Shown here: positions 25,300-37,632 of the stretch, piece by piece
How positions within the stretch are numbered: the stretch's first letter is position 1
How the letters are laid out: each line of letters begins with the position of its first letter
NCBI GenBank assembly: GCA_022605955.1
Contig: JAKCOZ010000040.1
Coordinates: 496,001-560,000 of the forward strand
DNA from: Rallus limicola
Lineage: Eukaryota > Chordata > Aves > Gruiformes > Rallidae
DNA length: 64,000 nt
Direction: 5' to 3'
Translations under genes and position numbers: made by a program
Notes under the pieces: generated by a model
Databases searched by the model: none
Seen by the model: only the letters and a program-made list of their open reading frames with translations
What the model was told of the DNA's origin: nothing

Positions 25300-26728
25300 T
25301 CTGGGTGATGTTCCTTGAGATGCCTGGGTTTTCCCAACACTGTGGCGATAGAAGAGTTTGTCTACCATGAGAGGCCATCCCTGACCCAATTAGCAATCTA
25401 GGTAGGAGAAGATGTGTAGGGAACGTTTCCCTGTTTGCAGATGGGGCGCTGAAGCACACAGACTTTAAGGAGAGAATTTCTGTCTGTACATCAGTCTGAA
25501 CTGGGGACAGGTTGATACGTGACACGTTCCCAGCAGCTCAGCTTACAACAGTTGTAGACAAATTTCCAGTCAGTTACTTCCTGGCGTGTCAGTGCAGGAT
25601 CCACACATCCTCAAGTGACTTCTAACTAACAGCCACCTCCATTCAGACCAGCTGTGGAACAATCTCTGGTTAGCCACGTGTGATCATCAGTACACAGATG
25701 ATCTCCTGGCTATAGCAGACATGTTCCCAAAGCTCTTTACCTTAATAGCTGCTTTGGTGTTTTCAAAGAGGGTGGGGATTTGGGGTCTTTACTCACCATT
25801 CTTCATGGATTTCTTACATGCAAACAGGCCTCCTCTGTTTTGTTTGTACCTTGCAAACACAGACACATCCAGCAAAAATTGGCCTTCTTGACTTGAGTAG
25901 CTAATTTGATGTTGTAGGCAATTGTCAGACATCATGGTACCATCTGCCACACTCACATGACTGTAATTTGCAAGACCCTGTGCATCACCTCCCTGTTTAA
26001 AATAATCCTTTCCTCTGAACAAAGACTGGCTTTAACATATGCACAGTACATCTAAAGGAAAGGAGGAATATGTAATGACTATTTACCATTATCCACAGCA
26101 ATACATTATTCATGCTTCCCTCTGCTAGCAAAATCTTTCCTTCCCTAATATTAAAGCAGTACATATTGAAGTAGAATGGCAGCCCCTCTGGGATTCCAGA
26201 TGACTTTGCACTGGTCTCATTAGCATAGGCTCTCCTATTAATCAGTATATTCATTATATAGCAATTTCACACATGCCATGCTGTTTCACCTGGAGTGAAA
26301 GCAAAGCACCAGGATCAGCTTTTGTGGCAGTCACAGAATGAACTGGCACCATAAGCCACTCAGATAACCACTGGCACAACGATTTCCAGGCAGGGTGCTG
26401 GGGGCCTTGGTGCTTTAGAGACTGGTGGTAGTTACTCAAACCAGGAACAGTTCCAGGAGGCAATGAGATGCTGGAAATGTCCTTCATGTGAGATGCTATG
26501 TGGGTCCTGTCAGCTTGGGACTATTTAAAGGGAACTCAATTTACAGGAAGTTAAATCCTTGCCCTGCTGTCTGGGCAAAATCTGAGCTTCTTTCCTCAGT
26601 TCCTGATTTATGGTATAACCATCTTCTTCTCTTTCTATCCCTAAATGTTCCTGTCATGTACCTCTGCTGTCGAGCTGTGTGGACATGGGGCAGGATTTGA
26701 TTATTTGATTTAGACTCAACCCATAAAC
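25300..26728. other. Unique spacer, no gene seen
   Basis: No repeat recognised. AT-rich stretch at 26000-26260 with TAAT cores; no coding signal. Confidence 0.4.
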
Positions 26729-27103
26729 ATAGAATCATAGAATAGAATCCCAGAATCCCAGGGGTGGGAAGGGCCCTCCAGAGCTCCTGGGGTCCAACCC
26801 CCTGCCAGAGCAGCTCCCCAGCTCAGATTGCACAGGGCGGTGTCCAGACGGGGCTGGAATCTCTCCAGAGATGGAGACTCCACACCCCCCTGGGCAGCCT
26901 GGCCCAGGGCTCCCTCACCCTCCCTGGGGAAAAGTTCTGCCCCAGCTTGGGCTGGAACTTCCTCTGCTCTAACTTGCAGCCATTGCCCCTTGTCCTGTCC
27001 CCACAGACACTGACAAGGGGCTGCCCATGTCCCCTGCATCCCACCCTTCAGATAGTGAGAACCATTCATCAGGTCCCCCCTTAGTCTTCTTCTCTCCAGG
27101 CTG
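26729..27103 (-). mobile_element. CR1 LINE, Family A, antisense
   Basis: It starts with a terminal repeat run 'atagaatcatagaatagaat' and two 'cccag' units, then Family A sequence to 'cttctctccaggctg'. It has the full segment that is deleted in the copies at 13358 and 38447, so it is a useful reference. The truncation point is inside the ORF2 [12 protein letters not shown] region. Confidence 0.93.
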
Positions 27104-27878
27104 CAAACTGCATTGCTCTAATGTCTGAATTTAAAATCCTGAAGTGGATTTTGAGTGTCAGTACAGGAGACTGTGTGAGCCATCCCTCCGAGCTTGCTGC
27201 CTAGAACACAGGTCACAGCCAGCATCTTTGCTCTGATAGGAAACAGCAGCTGCCTCTCAACAGAGACACCATACAGGAGCCATTCCTGCCATTTACCTGC
27301 CATACAGGAGCAGCTGAACAGCAGAAAACATTTCTTTGTGAATAAACAATTTTAAAAGCCAGGGGAAAGCTCTGCTCCAGGTCTTTTTCTCTTATTCCCC
27401 AAACAGCTCCAGAGCAATTCAATGTGAATTCTTGCCATGAGCTCCTCCCCTTCACATGTACAGGGCACAGGCAACACTGAGCTATCTACAAAGGGGTCTG
27501 TATCAGCTAATCCACTCTAAAAAATGCAGTCACCTCCAGGAAGGATGAATCTCTCCTTTATTTCATCCCCCACTCTTTCAGTTCCTCTGGGACCATGCCT
27601 TTTTACAGAGAAGCTATTTTAAAATTGGTTTTGGTAGCACTGTTTCTAATAACATGACAAGGTCTTCATCTCTTTCTCTCAACTCAGAAGAAAACAGCCC
27701 CAAGGAAAAATGCTGGTGAGGTGCAGAGGAGGGGACAGTTCTTGGTGAGCCAGCACAAGTCTCACTTCTTCTGTGGCCAGACTTTTCCAATGTATTGCCA
27801 CTGTCCCCTCTGCATTTAGGTCCATCTCTCACACTCACTCCACTAAGTGCAAGAGATGCTTCTCTTCAAGGAGCACAC
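27104..27878. other. Unique spacer, no gene seen
   Basis: About 775 bp between antisense CR1 copies; no repeat or coding signal was recognised. Confidence 0.4.
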
Positions 27879-28035
27879 ATAGAATCATAGAATCGTAGGG
27901 GTTGGAAGGGACCTCAAGGGATCATCAGGTCCAACCCCCTGCCAAAGCAGCTCCCTAGGACATATCACTCAGATAGGCATCCAGATGGGTCTTGAATCTC
28001 TCCAGTGAAGGAGACTCCACCACCTCCCTGGGCAT
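27879..28035 (-). mobile_element. CR1 LINE, Family D (older type), antisense tail
   Basis: It begins 'atagaatcatagaatcgtag' and continues 'ggttggaagggacctcaagg' to 'cacctccctgggca'. This resembles the general avian CR1 3' end more than Families A-C and lacks their diagnostic blocks. It is more diverged and so probably older. Confidence 0.85.
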
Positions 28036-28757
28036 GCCAAACACAACTCATGGTGCTGAGATAGGGTTCACCAAGGCCCTAGGTCAAAGCCTGCAAGGGG
28101 CCTGAGCAGTGAGCAGCCACAGAGCAGCACTGCACTCCCTGCAGTAAGAAAGTGGCCAGCCAGGAGGGGCAAGAAGAACAGTCAGAGGGCTGGAAAGTGG
28201 GCTCCTTAAGCCAAGCACTGTATCTTTCAAGGCTGTTACATCTATGAAAGAGAGATCAGACAGTGGGCATGTGAGATCACTTGTTCAAAGACATCATGCT
28301 GGGTCCATAGGAAGTGTTGTCTGGAAGTGAAAAACCCACTGAACCAAGATGAAAGACAAAAATTCTAAGTGAAGGATGTCCCATGAGTTAAAGACCAATT
28401 GGAAAGAAGAAGTGATCAAGGGAATTGGTGCATTCCATCTGATGCGATGCCTCCAGCTAAGGAGGAGCTGGCTTCCCAGTTGAGGCATTGCAGCCCAGTA
28501 TCCATTCCCTGAGGAGCCAGATGGATTTTTACAGTTTCCACTTTGCAGGAACCAGGGTAATAGGGATGATGGAGGAGGGTATGTTCTGTGAGAGCCTTCA
28601 AGCCTCTTCCAACTACCACACTTCAGTGACTTCTCTATAAAGTCTTAAATGACTTCTCCATAAAACAGAAGGTCATGGACCTATAGTATAATAACTATAA
28701 CCTTTCACAGCCAAACAAATTCCCCAGCCAAATTGAAAACAAAACTTCCAGCACCCA
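28036..28757. other. Unique spacer, no gene seen
   Basis: No recognised repeat; short random frames only. Confidence 0.4.
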
Positions 28758-29098
28758 GAATCACAGTCACAGAACATCAGGAGTTGGAAGGGACCTCGAA
28801 AGCTCATCTAGTCCAACCCCCTGCCAGAGCTGGGTCATCTAGAGTAGGCCACACAGGAACACATCCAGGTGGGTTTGAATGTCTCCAGAGAAGGAGACTC
28901 CCCAACCTCTCTGGGCAGCCTGTCCCAGGGCTCTGTCACCCTCAAAAGGGACAATGTTCCTCCTGAGATTCCCATGGAACCTCTTCTGCTCCAGTTTGCA
29001 CCTGCTGCCCCTTCTCCTGTCGCTGCCATCCCTGAGCAGAGCCTGGCTCCATCCTCCCAAGTCTTTACATATTTATGAGCATTAATCAGGTCACCTTT
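28758..29098 (-). mobile_element. CR1 LINE, Family D (older type), antisense
   Basis: Runs from 'aatcacagtcacagaacatc' through 'gacctcgaaagctcatctag' to 'gagcattaatcaggtcacc'. The antisense of the tail of ORF2 is recognisable ([20 protein letters not shown] on the minus strand at 28835-29029). It is divergent from the young families. Confidence 0.88.
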
Positions 29099-29799
29099 CT
29101 GGGGTTACAACCTTATCCCTAGGAATAAGCCACAGTGCAATTTTTTTCTGCACATGTCTTCTTGCAAACAGCAAAGACAGTTGGTCCCAGCATGAGAAAA
29201 ATCCAGCATTTTTAGGCAATTTCCAGAAAAGACAGTGGAGTAGGCAGAGTCCAGACAGAATGACCAAAGCTCCAGCAACAAAGGATGGTGCCTCCAGCTG
29301 CTACAACATTCAGATCACAAATCTAAATCCAGGAAAACCAGAAACTAGGGAAAAGTGCAAATTGCTCTTCTCCCTCCTGCCAAGCTTCGCTCAGCTGCTT
29401 CTAAGGCAAGTACAAAGCAAGGATTGCATGAGGTTTCAAAGCAATCTAGCACATACAAAAGGGATCTGCTTCAGATGGGAGCTCTGGAGGTGAAACAGAA
29501 TTGCAGGCAGTTGGGGAACAGTGCCTACACCCCCCTCCTGGCCCCTTCTGCCCCCGTTCTGTTACTAGAAATTTTCTGATCTTACAATGAAACTAAGGAA
29601 ACTTGGAAACTTGAAAGCTTCTATAATAAAGAAAGTGGGGGGGTTTATTGTTTTTTTAATATTTTTATATATTATTATATACAATATGCATTATTATATT
29701 TTTATCTCTTTTTTTATCATATTTAAAAAGCAAACCTGTCACTTTTTTTGGTAAAATGATTCAGTTGGGAATTTCTGCCCCCCCCAAAATATACAATGG

Positions 29800-29833
29800 G
29801 AGGAGAGAGAGATAGAGAGACAGAGAGAGAGAA
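29800..29833 (+). repeat. GA-rich microsatellite
   Basis: An imperfect (GA)n tract with interruptions 'tag' and 'cag', beside an AT-rich low-complexity region. Confidence 0.9.
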
Positions 29834-30097
29834 GGCACCATGTTTGGAAACATCTCAATCCCCTCAGACTGCTCTGAAAACCTCAATCCAGGCTGTTTCA
29901 AACTCCACCTTGGAAGCACACAATTTATTGAAGCTCTATGGAACAGAATCTAGTCTTCCTGCTCAGATCTGCAAACATTTTACAACTTGCAAATGATCTT
30001 TTATTGATTTTTCTCCTTATACAGTTTTATTTGCTTATTATAATATTACATACTAATACATAAAATAATATTTAATAACTACATGTTATTATTAACT

Positions 30098-30111
30098 CCC
30101 CCCCCCCCCCC
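30098..30111 (+). repeat. Poly-C tract
   Basis: Run of about 14 C immediately after an AT-rich stretch ('ttattattaactcc'). The length may be unreliable in the assembly. Confidence 0.85.
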
Positions 30112-30502
30112 AGGAAATCCTTTATCCAGGAGCTAAAGCCCAGCTGGAAAGAAAGGTTCATTTCACTGCAATTTGGATGAAAATAACTCCAGCAGTAACT
30201 GCTTAATTGTTTTGAATTATTATTGCTAATTGGAATTGTGTCTCTGATTTGCTGAAAGGCAATGATCAATGCTTTAACTTGTGCTGCAGCTAATTAGTAA
30301 CGTTTATGATTACTGTGAGCTTCAAGTGGCACTAAACAGATTCTGGAGTGATTGTTTTGCCAAGCATCACAGAGGAGACAATGGCAGAGCTGCCATCAGG
30401 GAAAGCAGAAGGACATCCAGTGGATGGACAGTGGTACTCAGAGAGCATCTGAGCTCAGACAGCAAAATCATCACAACCAGGAGTGTGTGAGCAGCTGAAA
30501 TG

Positions 30503-31029
30503 CCTCTGCTCTGCCCTGCTCAGGCCCCAGCTGGAGTGTTGTGTCCAGTGCTGGGCTCCCTGGGATCAAGCAGACAGGGATCTCCTGGACAGAGTCCAGA
30601 GGAGGGACAGGGAGATGCTGAAGGGCCTGGAGCATCTCCCCTGTGAGGAAAGGCTGAGGGAGCTGGGGCTGTTCAGCCTGGAGAGAAGAAGACTAAGGGG
30701 GGACCTGATGAATGGTTCTCACTATCTGAAGGGTGGGATGCAGGGGACATGGGCAGCCCCTTGTCAGTGTCTGTGGGGACAGGACAAGGGGCAATGGCTG
30801 CAAGTTAGAGCAGAGGAAGTTCCAGCCCAAGCTGGGGCAGAACTTTTCCCCAGGGAGGGTGAGGGAGCCCTGGGCCAGGCTGCCCAGGGGGGTGTGGAGT
30901 CTCCATCTCTGGAGAGATTCCAGCCCCGTCTGGACACCGCCCTGTGCAATCTGAGCTGGGGAGCTGCTTTGGCAGGGGGTTGGACCCCAGGAGCTCTGGA
31001 GGGCCCTTCCAACCCCTGGGATTCTGTGA
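30503..31029 (+). mobile_element. CR1 LINE, Family A, 5'-truncated, with the most continuous ORF2 tail
   Basis: The plus frame from 30483 runs 218 codons through the element. It reads [18 protein letters not shown], then [18 protein letters not shown], then [18 protein letters not shown], the expected order in the C-terminal part of CR1 ORF2 after the reverse transcriptase. The insertion starts just downstream of the family's shared frameshifts, which is why this frame is open. It ends 'gggattctgtga'. Confidence 0.94.
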
Positions 31030-31785
31030 AAGGAGAACTGAGCTGTAGTGCAGTTAAAGAAGGTTTAGCCTTTTATTTGCACCCTGCCACTGTCTTTGGG
31101 AGTGGAGCTATTTTTTTCCCATTGGAACAGGCATGTTAAAATCCCTGTGAATTTCAATGAGAACATTCCCATCGTTTGAGTGAAAGGGTTTGGCTTGGTG
31201 GTTTTGAGGAGATCTAGCATTGCTGGAAGTGGAGATGTGGTGTGTAGGAGGTTTGAAATGCAGGCAGAAACAAGATGGAACACAGCCAGCTCTACCCTGC
31301 AAAGAAATCGGCACAAGAATCACTAGGAAGACAAAAAAGATGTATATCCTTTTCTTAAGATCATGTGTTTCCTCTCCACTAACAGCAGCTGCAGCCTTCG
31401 TGGTGCTTTTAAAACACCTGCTCAAGAATTCTCAAGGCTCCTGTCATAGAGAGCATGAGTCAGCTGCACCCAGAGCCACAGCAGGGCCCAGGGACTGCAC
31501 TCAGCACTGCTAAACTTCTACAATTCCTGAGTGGTTCCAGGGTGCTTCTGTTAATGCTCCAGCCCCAGGGGGCACACAGGGCAAATGAGACTTGAGCTCT
31601 GAGAAATAGATGTAAAAATGACTGGAATTAGTTGTCTCGGGTCCTTAGCACAGACTTTGATAAATGCATCTCAGATGTCTCAGAGGTATTGTTTCAGGCT
31701 GTCTGCAGACTCATGAAGAGAGCTCTGCATTGCCTCCACTCAGGTCAGGGAGAGGAGAGCAAACATTTGAACTGAAGATGCATTG
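31030..31785. other. Unique spacer between two direct Family A CR1s
   Basis: 756 bp with no repeat or gene recognised. It is bounded by two highly similar Family A copies in the same orientation, a configuration prone to unequal exchange. Confidence 0.45.
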
Positions 31786-32499
31786 TATCAGGACAGGCTG
31801 GGGGTGACCTGCTGGAGAGGAGCTCTGTGGAGAAGGACCTGGGGGTCCTGGTGGGTGACAGGGTGGCCATGAGCCAGCAGTGTGTCCTGGGGCTGAGCGA
31901 GACAATGGGATCCTGGGGGCATCAGGAGGAGTGTGGGCAGCAGGTGACAGGAGGGGATCCTCCCCCTCTGCTCTGCCCTGCTCAGGCCCCAGCTGGAGTG
32001 TTGTGTCCAGTGCTGGGCTCCCTGGGATCAACCAGCCAGGGATCTCCTGGAGAGAGTCCAGAGGAGGCTATGGAGATGCTGAAGGGCCTGGAGCATCTCC
32101 CCTGTGAGGAAAGGCTGAGGGAGCTGGGGCTGTTCAGCCTGGAGAGAAGAAGACTAAGGGGGGACCTGATGAATGGTTCTCACTATCTGAAGGGTGGGAT
32201 GCAGGGGACATGGGCAGCCCCTTGTCAGTGTCTGTGGGGACAGGACAAGGGGCAATGGCTGCAAGTTAGAGCAGAGGAAGTTCCAGCCCAAGCTGGGGCA
32301 GAACTTTTCCCCAGGGAGGGTGAGGGAGCCCTGGGCCAGGCTGCCCAGGGGGGTGTGGAGTCTCCATCTCTGGAGAGATTCCAGCCCCGTCTGGACACCG
32401 CCCTGTGCAATCTGAGCTGGGGAGCTGCTTTGGCAGGGGGTTGGACCCCATGAGCTCTGGAGGGCCCTTCCAACCCCTGGGATGCTGTGATTCTATGAT
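31786..32499 (+). mobile_element. CR1 LINE, Family A, 5'-truncated
   Basis: It starts 'tatcaggacaggctggggg' and ends 'gggatgctgtgattctatgat' with an extra terminal repeat. A private one-base loss near 32069 ('gaggaggctatggag' against 'gaggagggacaggg') puts the upstream and downstream pieces in one 208-codon frame (31827-32453). That frame is an accident of decay; its central part is not in the CR1 reading frame. Confidence 0.94.
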
Positions 32500-33494
32500 C
32501 TTTTACAAATGTTTAATTAAGTTCTTTTGGAATTGGCATAGAAGCTGACAAATCACCATTCTGATGAGTTAGCTGAGAAGGGAGGGGACATTTTTAGTTC
32601 TTTTCTACAGAAAAGGGTCTGAATTTCATCTCTCTGAGCCCCCATTTAACCAGGAGTGGGGAAAATCCCCTGCTGTGTTTTCCATGTGCTGGACTTTCCA
32701 CAGCCACATCCCCCTGGTTGCAGAGGAGCTCTGTGCCACGCTGTGCCAAGCCCATGGGAAGGGGGAACTTCCACCCAGTTCCCAAAGGATGGAAATCAGA
32801 GGGATGGATTAGCACTGTAATTTTTTTTTTTTTCCCAAACTCTTGCTTTAGCTTCCAATACAGCAACCCTAAAGACTGGCTTTTATCACAACCAGGATTC
32901 AACAGCCTTTAAAGTACTAAAACAAGAGGCAGAGAAAAAGGAGAATGACAAATACTAACCCCTAAATCATTCCCAGGCAGGATGGGGAGTACAAAGCAGA
33001 GCTACTGTGCTCAATGCTCCACTGATGTCTCAGTGGAAACTTGTTCAGGGAAGACAAGCTGCCTTTGGTGCCTGATTTTTCATCTGTCATGAAGACACTG
33101 GGTTTTTTCCAGATGAGCTGGCAATATCTCAGCTTCATTCTACCCTGAAGTTGTTGCCTTGTTTGCCAGTTAGAGATAGGAGATCATTTTTAGTGGATGG
33201 GAGGGAAGAGAGGAGACTGGGGCAGATCTGGAAAACTAAAAGGAAAGAGAAAAAAAGAGATATTGAAAGCTGTTGCCAGCTTTCATCATCTTGTCATGTT
33301 GCTTGACCACTTTTCCAGTAAACCTCAAAGATCCACAAGAAGCAGGGATAAGGATAAGGGTAGTCCACATGATTGAGGCACATTATGTTCTTTAGAGGTT
33401 AAAAAGGCAAATCTGAGAAACAGCTTCTATTAGTTAATAGTTTCTCCATCCTTTTCTTCTGCCAGTGTTTAGACTGCATCTCTGAATGATTATA
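32500..33494. other. Unique spacer, no gene seen
   Basis: A T-rich run lies at about 32820-32834. No transposon or coding signal was recognised. Confidence 0.4.
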
Positions 33495-34150
33495 GGACCT
33501 GGGGGTGTTGGGTGGCTGCAGGCTGAACAGGAGCCAGCAGTGAGCCCAGGTGGCCAGGAAGGCCAATGGCATCCTGGCTGGTGTCAGAAATAGTGTGGCC
33601 AGGAGGTCTGGGGAGGGGATTGTGCCCCTGGACTGGGCACTGGGGAGGCTGCACCTGGAGTGCTGGGTCCAGCTCTGGGCTCCTCACCATCAGAAGGACA
33701 TGGAGGTCCTGGAGTGAGTCCAGAGAAGGGCAAGCAGGCTGGGGAAGGGGCTGGAGGGCAAATCCTCTGAGGAGCAGCTGAGGGAGCTGGGGGGGTTCAG
33801 CCTGGAGAAGAGGAGGCTGAGGGGAGACCTTCTCCCCACCTGCCCTGCCCTGCCAGGAGGGTGCAGAGAGGTGGGCGCTGGTCTCTTCAGGCAGGGGACA
33901 GGACCTGGGACAAGGGGCAATGGGCTCAAGCTGCCCCAGGGCAGGGTCAGAGCAGATGGGAGGGCAAAGTTCTTCCCTGGCAGAGCTGTGGGGCTGTGGC
34001 CCAGGCTGCCCAGGGAGGGGCTGAGTCCCCTTCCCTGGGTGTGTTTAACAGAGGGGAGATGAGGTGCTCAGGGATCTGGTTTCGCTTAGGATGGGAATGG
34101 TTGGACTTGATGATCTTAAAGGTCTTTTCTAACCTGGTGACTCTGTGATA
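33495..34150 (+). mobile_element. CR1 LINE, Family C, 5'-truncated
   Basis: It starts 'ggacctgggggtgttggg' and ends 'ttctaacctggtgactctgtgata'. The segment 'gtggccaggaaggccaatgg' keeps the ancestral spacing of the ORF2 KANGILG-type motif, which makes it a reference for the frameshifts in Family A. The 3' part ('ttggacttgatgatcttaaa') is the common avian CR1 tail. A partner copy lies at 49849. Confidence 0.92.
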
Positions 34151-35591
34151 AAAGAAGGAAGCCATAGAGAAAAAGGCCAAATGTGTCCCAGGGAATGTCC
34201 TCAGGGTCATATTATTTGGAACAGGAGTTGTCTGGCTCCTGTCACTGAGGAATCTCTTATGGGAAAGAAAACATAGTCACAGCAGTATTGAATTTCACTG
34301 AAAGATTTATGATCTAATTTAAAGGTATAGGGATTTATTTGTTAATTGTAATAAACAGCAAGTTCATTATGCTCCAGCTTCCAAAGAAACAGCATATCTT
34401 AGGGGATAAAATATTAGCTTCATTCACTTGCAGGGCAGAAGGGAACCAGAGAGATGCCAAGATCTGAGAACAAACCCACCAATTATCCCTCTGCCAGGAA
34501 ATTGTCGATACAAACAAACCCCACCTGAAAGGAGGCTCTTCCTTTGAGTGAAATACCTATTCCTAGGCAGCATTTTCCTCTTGATGCACCAGCAATGGGA
34601 GTAGCTGTTGTTCTCTGCTTTGTACAGAGAAATAGAGGCACCAAGGTCTAAAATCAGGAGCCTCTGGAGTTTGAGATGCCAGGCCACAGTGGTCTGGCTG
34701 ATATATTGAGCAGGGTGTCCAGTCCAGATGACAGCATTTTACCTGGCACACACCATCTTCTACCACAGCATCCTAGAGCTCAAAGTCTCTCAACTTATCC
34801 ACAGGCTCCATCCTTCGTGCTGCCCTTTCCCCAGCTTAGGAGGAGCTTGGGATGGCTCTGTGTTAGTACCCCAAAGCAGAGGAGAACCCTGCAGCGCAGA
34901 ACCACACCTTTACCTGAACTCACTAAGGAGATATTCCAGGACTGGATCTAGGCTTGAGCATTCCAAGCAGATTTCTGAGACCAAACATTTGGAAGGAAAC
35001 AGATCCCTTTTCCCCACATGCTACATTGAGTCATTTTTCAAAGGATTACCATCCCCAGATGCCTTCCCAGTAAACTCAACCACTTCAATGTTCCAGCAGA
35101 GCATTGCCTGTCTCAGCACTCCAACTGATCTGTATATATTATAAACATGAACTTTAGCTCTTCCTTTCAGTGCAGTTAGCCTTGATGATTAAATAACTTT
35201 TATTTACCTGCTTTTATTCATGCACCTTTTGATGTTGCTTGTTAACAGCACGTTTCCCCCTGACCATGAATATTCATTGGCAAATGGCATTGGCCTCTTC
35301 CTTCAGTCTGAATGCAAAGATTTATGAGGTGGTTCGTTCAAGAGCTCCTGTGCTTCAGCATCTGGATGGCTGGCAATGATTCATTATTAAGGGGACCTGC
35401 AATTTGTCATGGGCTTTTGTTGTTGACTCGTGCAATTTGCTGATTATATCTGCAAATCACAATTTAAAGTTCAATCTGATCAAGGGGATGGGCTCCATGT
35501 GACACGCTCTGGTGAAAATCAAGGAAGCCTTTGAAATAATACAGTGAACAAGCAACAAAAATAAAGATATCAATCAGATGCTAAGAAAATG
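34151..35591. other. Unique spacer; the right part may be a conserved non-coding element
   Basis: No repeat was recognised. Bases 35180-35545 are AT-rich, free of transposon traces and dense in transcription-factor-like words ('gattcattattaagg', 'gcaatttgctgattat', 'caaatcacaatttaaagttc'). This composition is often seen in developmental enhancers. Conservation could not be tested here. Confidence 0.35.
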
Positions 35592-36380
35592 TAGTAAGAA
35601 TTGTAAGGTGTTGCATTTGGACTGGAAGAATCCCAGCCATAGATCCAGGCTGGGAGAAGAGCTCCTGGAGAGCAGCCCTGAGGAGAAGGGCCTGGGTGTC
35701 ATGGGGGATGAGAAACTTCCCCTGAGCCAGCAGTGGCTCTGGCAGCTGGGAAGGGAGATGGGATCCTGGGCTCCATCAGCAGAGGGGGGGCAGCAGGGAC
35801 AGGGAGGGGATTGTCCCTCTCTGCTCTGCCCTGGGGAGGCCCCAGCTGGAGTCCTGTGTCCAGAGCTGGGGCCCCAGGACAAGAGAGATGTGGGACTGTT
35901 GGGAGAGGTGCCAGAGGAGCCCCGGAGATGCTCAGAGGGCTGCAGCAGCTCCCCTCTGGAGAGAGGCTGAGGGAGCTGGGCTGGGTCAGCCTGGAGAAGA
36001 GAATGCTGTGGGGGGACCTCATTGCAGCCTGCCAGTCCCTGAAGGGAGCAGAGGAACAGGAGGGGAATCAGCTTGTTCAAGGGCAGAGCCTGGCAGGACA
36101 AGGGGGCTGGAGTGAAGCTGGAGGAGGGAAGGGGGGGAGGAGATCTGAGGGGGAAGTTCTGTGCAGAGAGAGTGGGGAGGAGCTGGCAGGGGCTGCCCAG
36201 AGAGGGGGTGGGTGCCCCGTGCCTGGGGGTGTTGAAGGCCAGGTTGGCTGGGGCCCTGGGCAACCTTGTGTAGCTCCAGGCCTGGAGGTTGGTGTCCCTG
36301 CCTGTGGCAGGGGGTTGGAGCTCTGTGATCCTTGGGATCCCTTCCAACCCAGGCCAGGCTGGGATTCTGGGATTCTATGA
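35592..36380 (+). mobile_element. CR1 LINE, Family B, longest copy in the window
   Basis: It starts in ORF2 with a NCKVLHLDWKNP-like segment, then LLESSPEEKGLGVMGDEKLP and LSQQWLWQL, and ends 'gggattctgggattctatga'. A second frame (35733-36380, 215 codons) carries GILGSISRGG and, further on, [20 protein letters not shown]. The two frames show that the RT C-terminal coding region is broken in this family too. It is the best template for a Family B consensus. Confidence 0.94.
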
Positions 36381-37632
36381 AAATGAAACCTCTATTAAAA
36401 CTTGAAATACTGCCCATCAGAATTAATTCAGTTCCCTTAGGAAACGGTAGAACATTGTGCCTGGAACACAGGTAGTTACAGCTGGGTTGAAGATGAAGGG
36501 TGTTGTTATTTTTTTCCCCCCTCTGGAGTTCTTGCAGGGAAAATATCATTTGAATTTTCCCACTGAGAAATAATCTCCCACTTGAAATGTCAAACTACAG
36601 AGGAAGAATACATCATTCCCCCATGCGTTTCTGACCTTCTTTACAGTTTTTTTTCATTGTCTGGAACACAGCACTGAATGGTAACAAGTGGTTCCTTAAC
36701 TTGCTTTCAGGCCACCACCACTTTTGGCTGGGTTTCCACTGGGGAAAACCTGGGAATACATCAGGAAGAGAGGGGAAGGTACATTTGACTGATGCCTTTC
36801 AGCTCTTCAGAGAGCTGTACACTTGCCAGTAGCCCTCAGGGCCCCTTATCTCCCCATTCCCTCTTCTTCCTGTCTCCCACACTTGCCACACTACAGGCAC
36901 CATTCCCAGGACCATGAACCATACCAGTTGCATGGCACAATAAGCAGTGGGCTAGGTAAGGAGCCTTCCCTTTCTCTAGGGAGGAGGATTCATTTCTCCT
37001 TCTCTTCATTAGTCATGTTGAATTTGCATCTGCCCTGAGCTGAAAACACTCAACAGTCATTGCAAGTGTTATTTCTCACACTTTCACCCCTCAATATAAG
37101 TCAGATTCTGCAGTTTAGGAAGTGAAATTATTGTTTCTAAAAAGGAAAGCAACATCTTGCATCACCTTCAAAATTAAGTTTATCCCAACTTCCCTAAGAA
37201 ATTAAGATGAAAAGTGTTTTCTGTCTTCAGTGATACAACTGCTGTCCTTGCCAGGAGGGTTATTTGATTCCAAAAATTTGTAAAAAATTGACATATTTTT
37301 ACTCTATTTTCAGTAAAACTGTTTCTTTTAATTAGCACAAATTCACTGTAAGATAAACACTACTTTCACTGCTGAATATGGACAGTGGATCCACCATCTG
37401 GACAACAGACCCAGTATCCAGAGAAAACAGAAGCAAAATAATCTGGTATCAACATTCCTCAGAGTTTAATAATTTTTGTTTTGCAACTTTACAACTTACT
37501 CTGGGAGATTTCTGACTAGACAGAGAGAGGTTTGATGTTGAAAATTGAAGTAATGTGCAGTTCTGCACAGGGTTTTTAACAGGCAGCCCCAGAAGGATCA
37601 TGGACCACACACTGAAGTGAGAGCTTCGCTTT
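36381..37632. other. Unique spacer, no gene seen
   Basis: No repeat was recognised; short frames only. Confidence 0.4.

Larger units (their letters stand above)
29099..30502. other. Spacer with AT-rich low complexity and poly-C/GA tracts
   Basis: It contains an AT-rich stretch (29640-29735), a GA-rich microsatellite (about 29800-29833) and a run of about 14 C (30098-30111). It ends with an AT-rich unique part (30150-30350) containing several TAATT cores. No gene was recognised. Confidence 0.5.

Noticed and set aside
31827..32453. A 208-codon plus frame that looks like an intact CR1 ORF2 end
   Set aside because: Its middle part is out of the true CR1 frame; a private one-base deletion joined the pieces. 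It is not evidence for an active element.
35574..36347. A 257-codon minus-strand frame
   Set aside because: It is the antisense of the Family B CR1 at 35592. GC-rich CR1 3' regions stay open in several frames at once.
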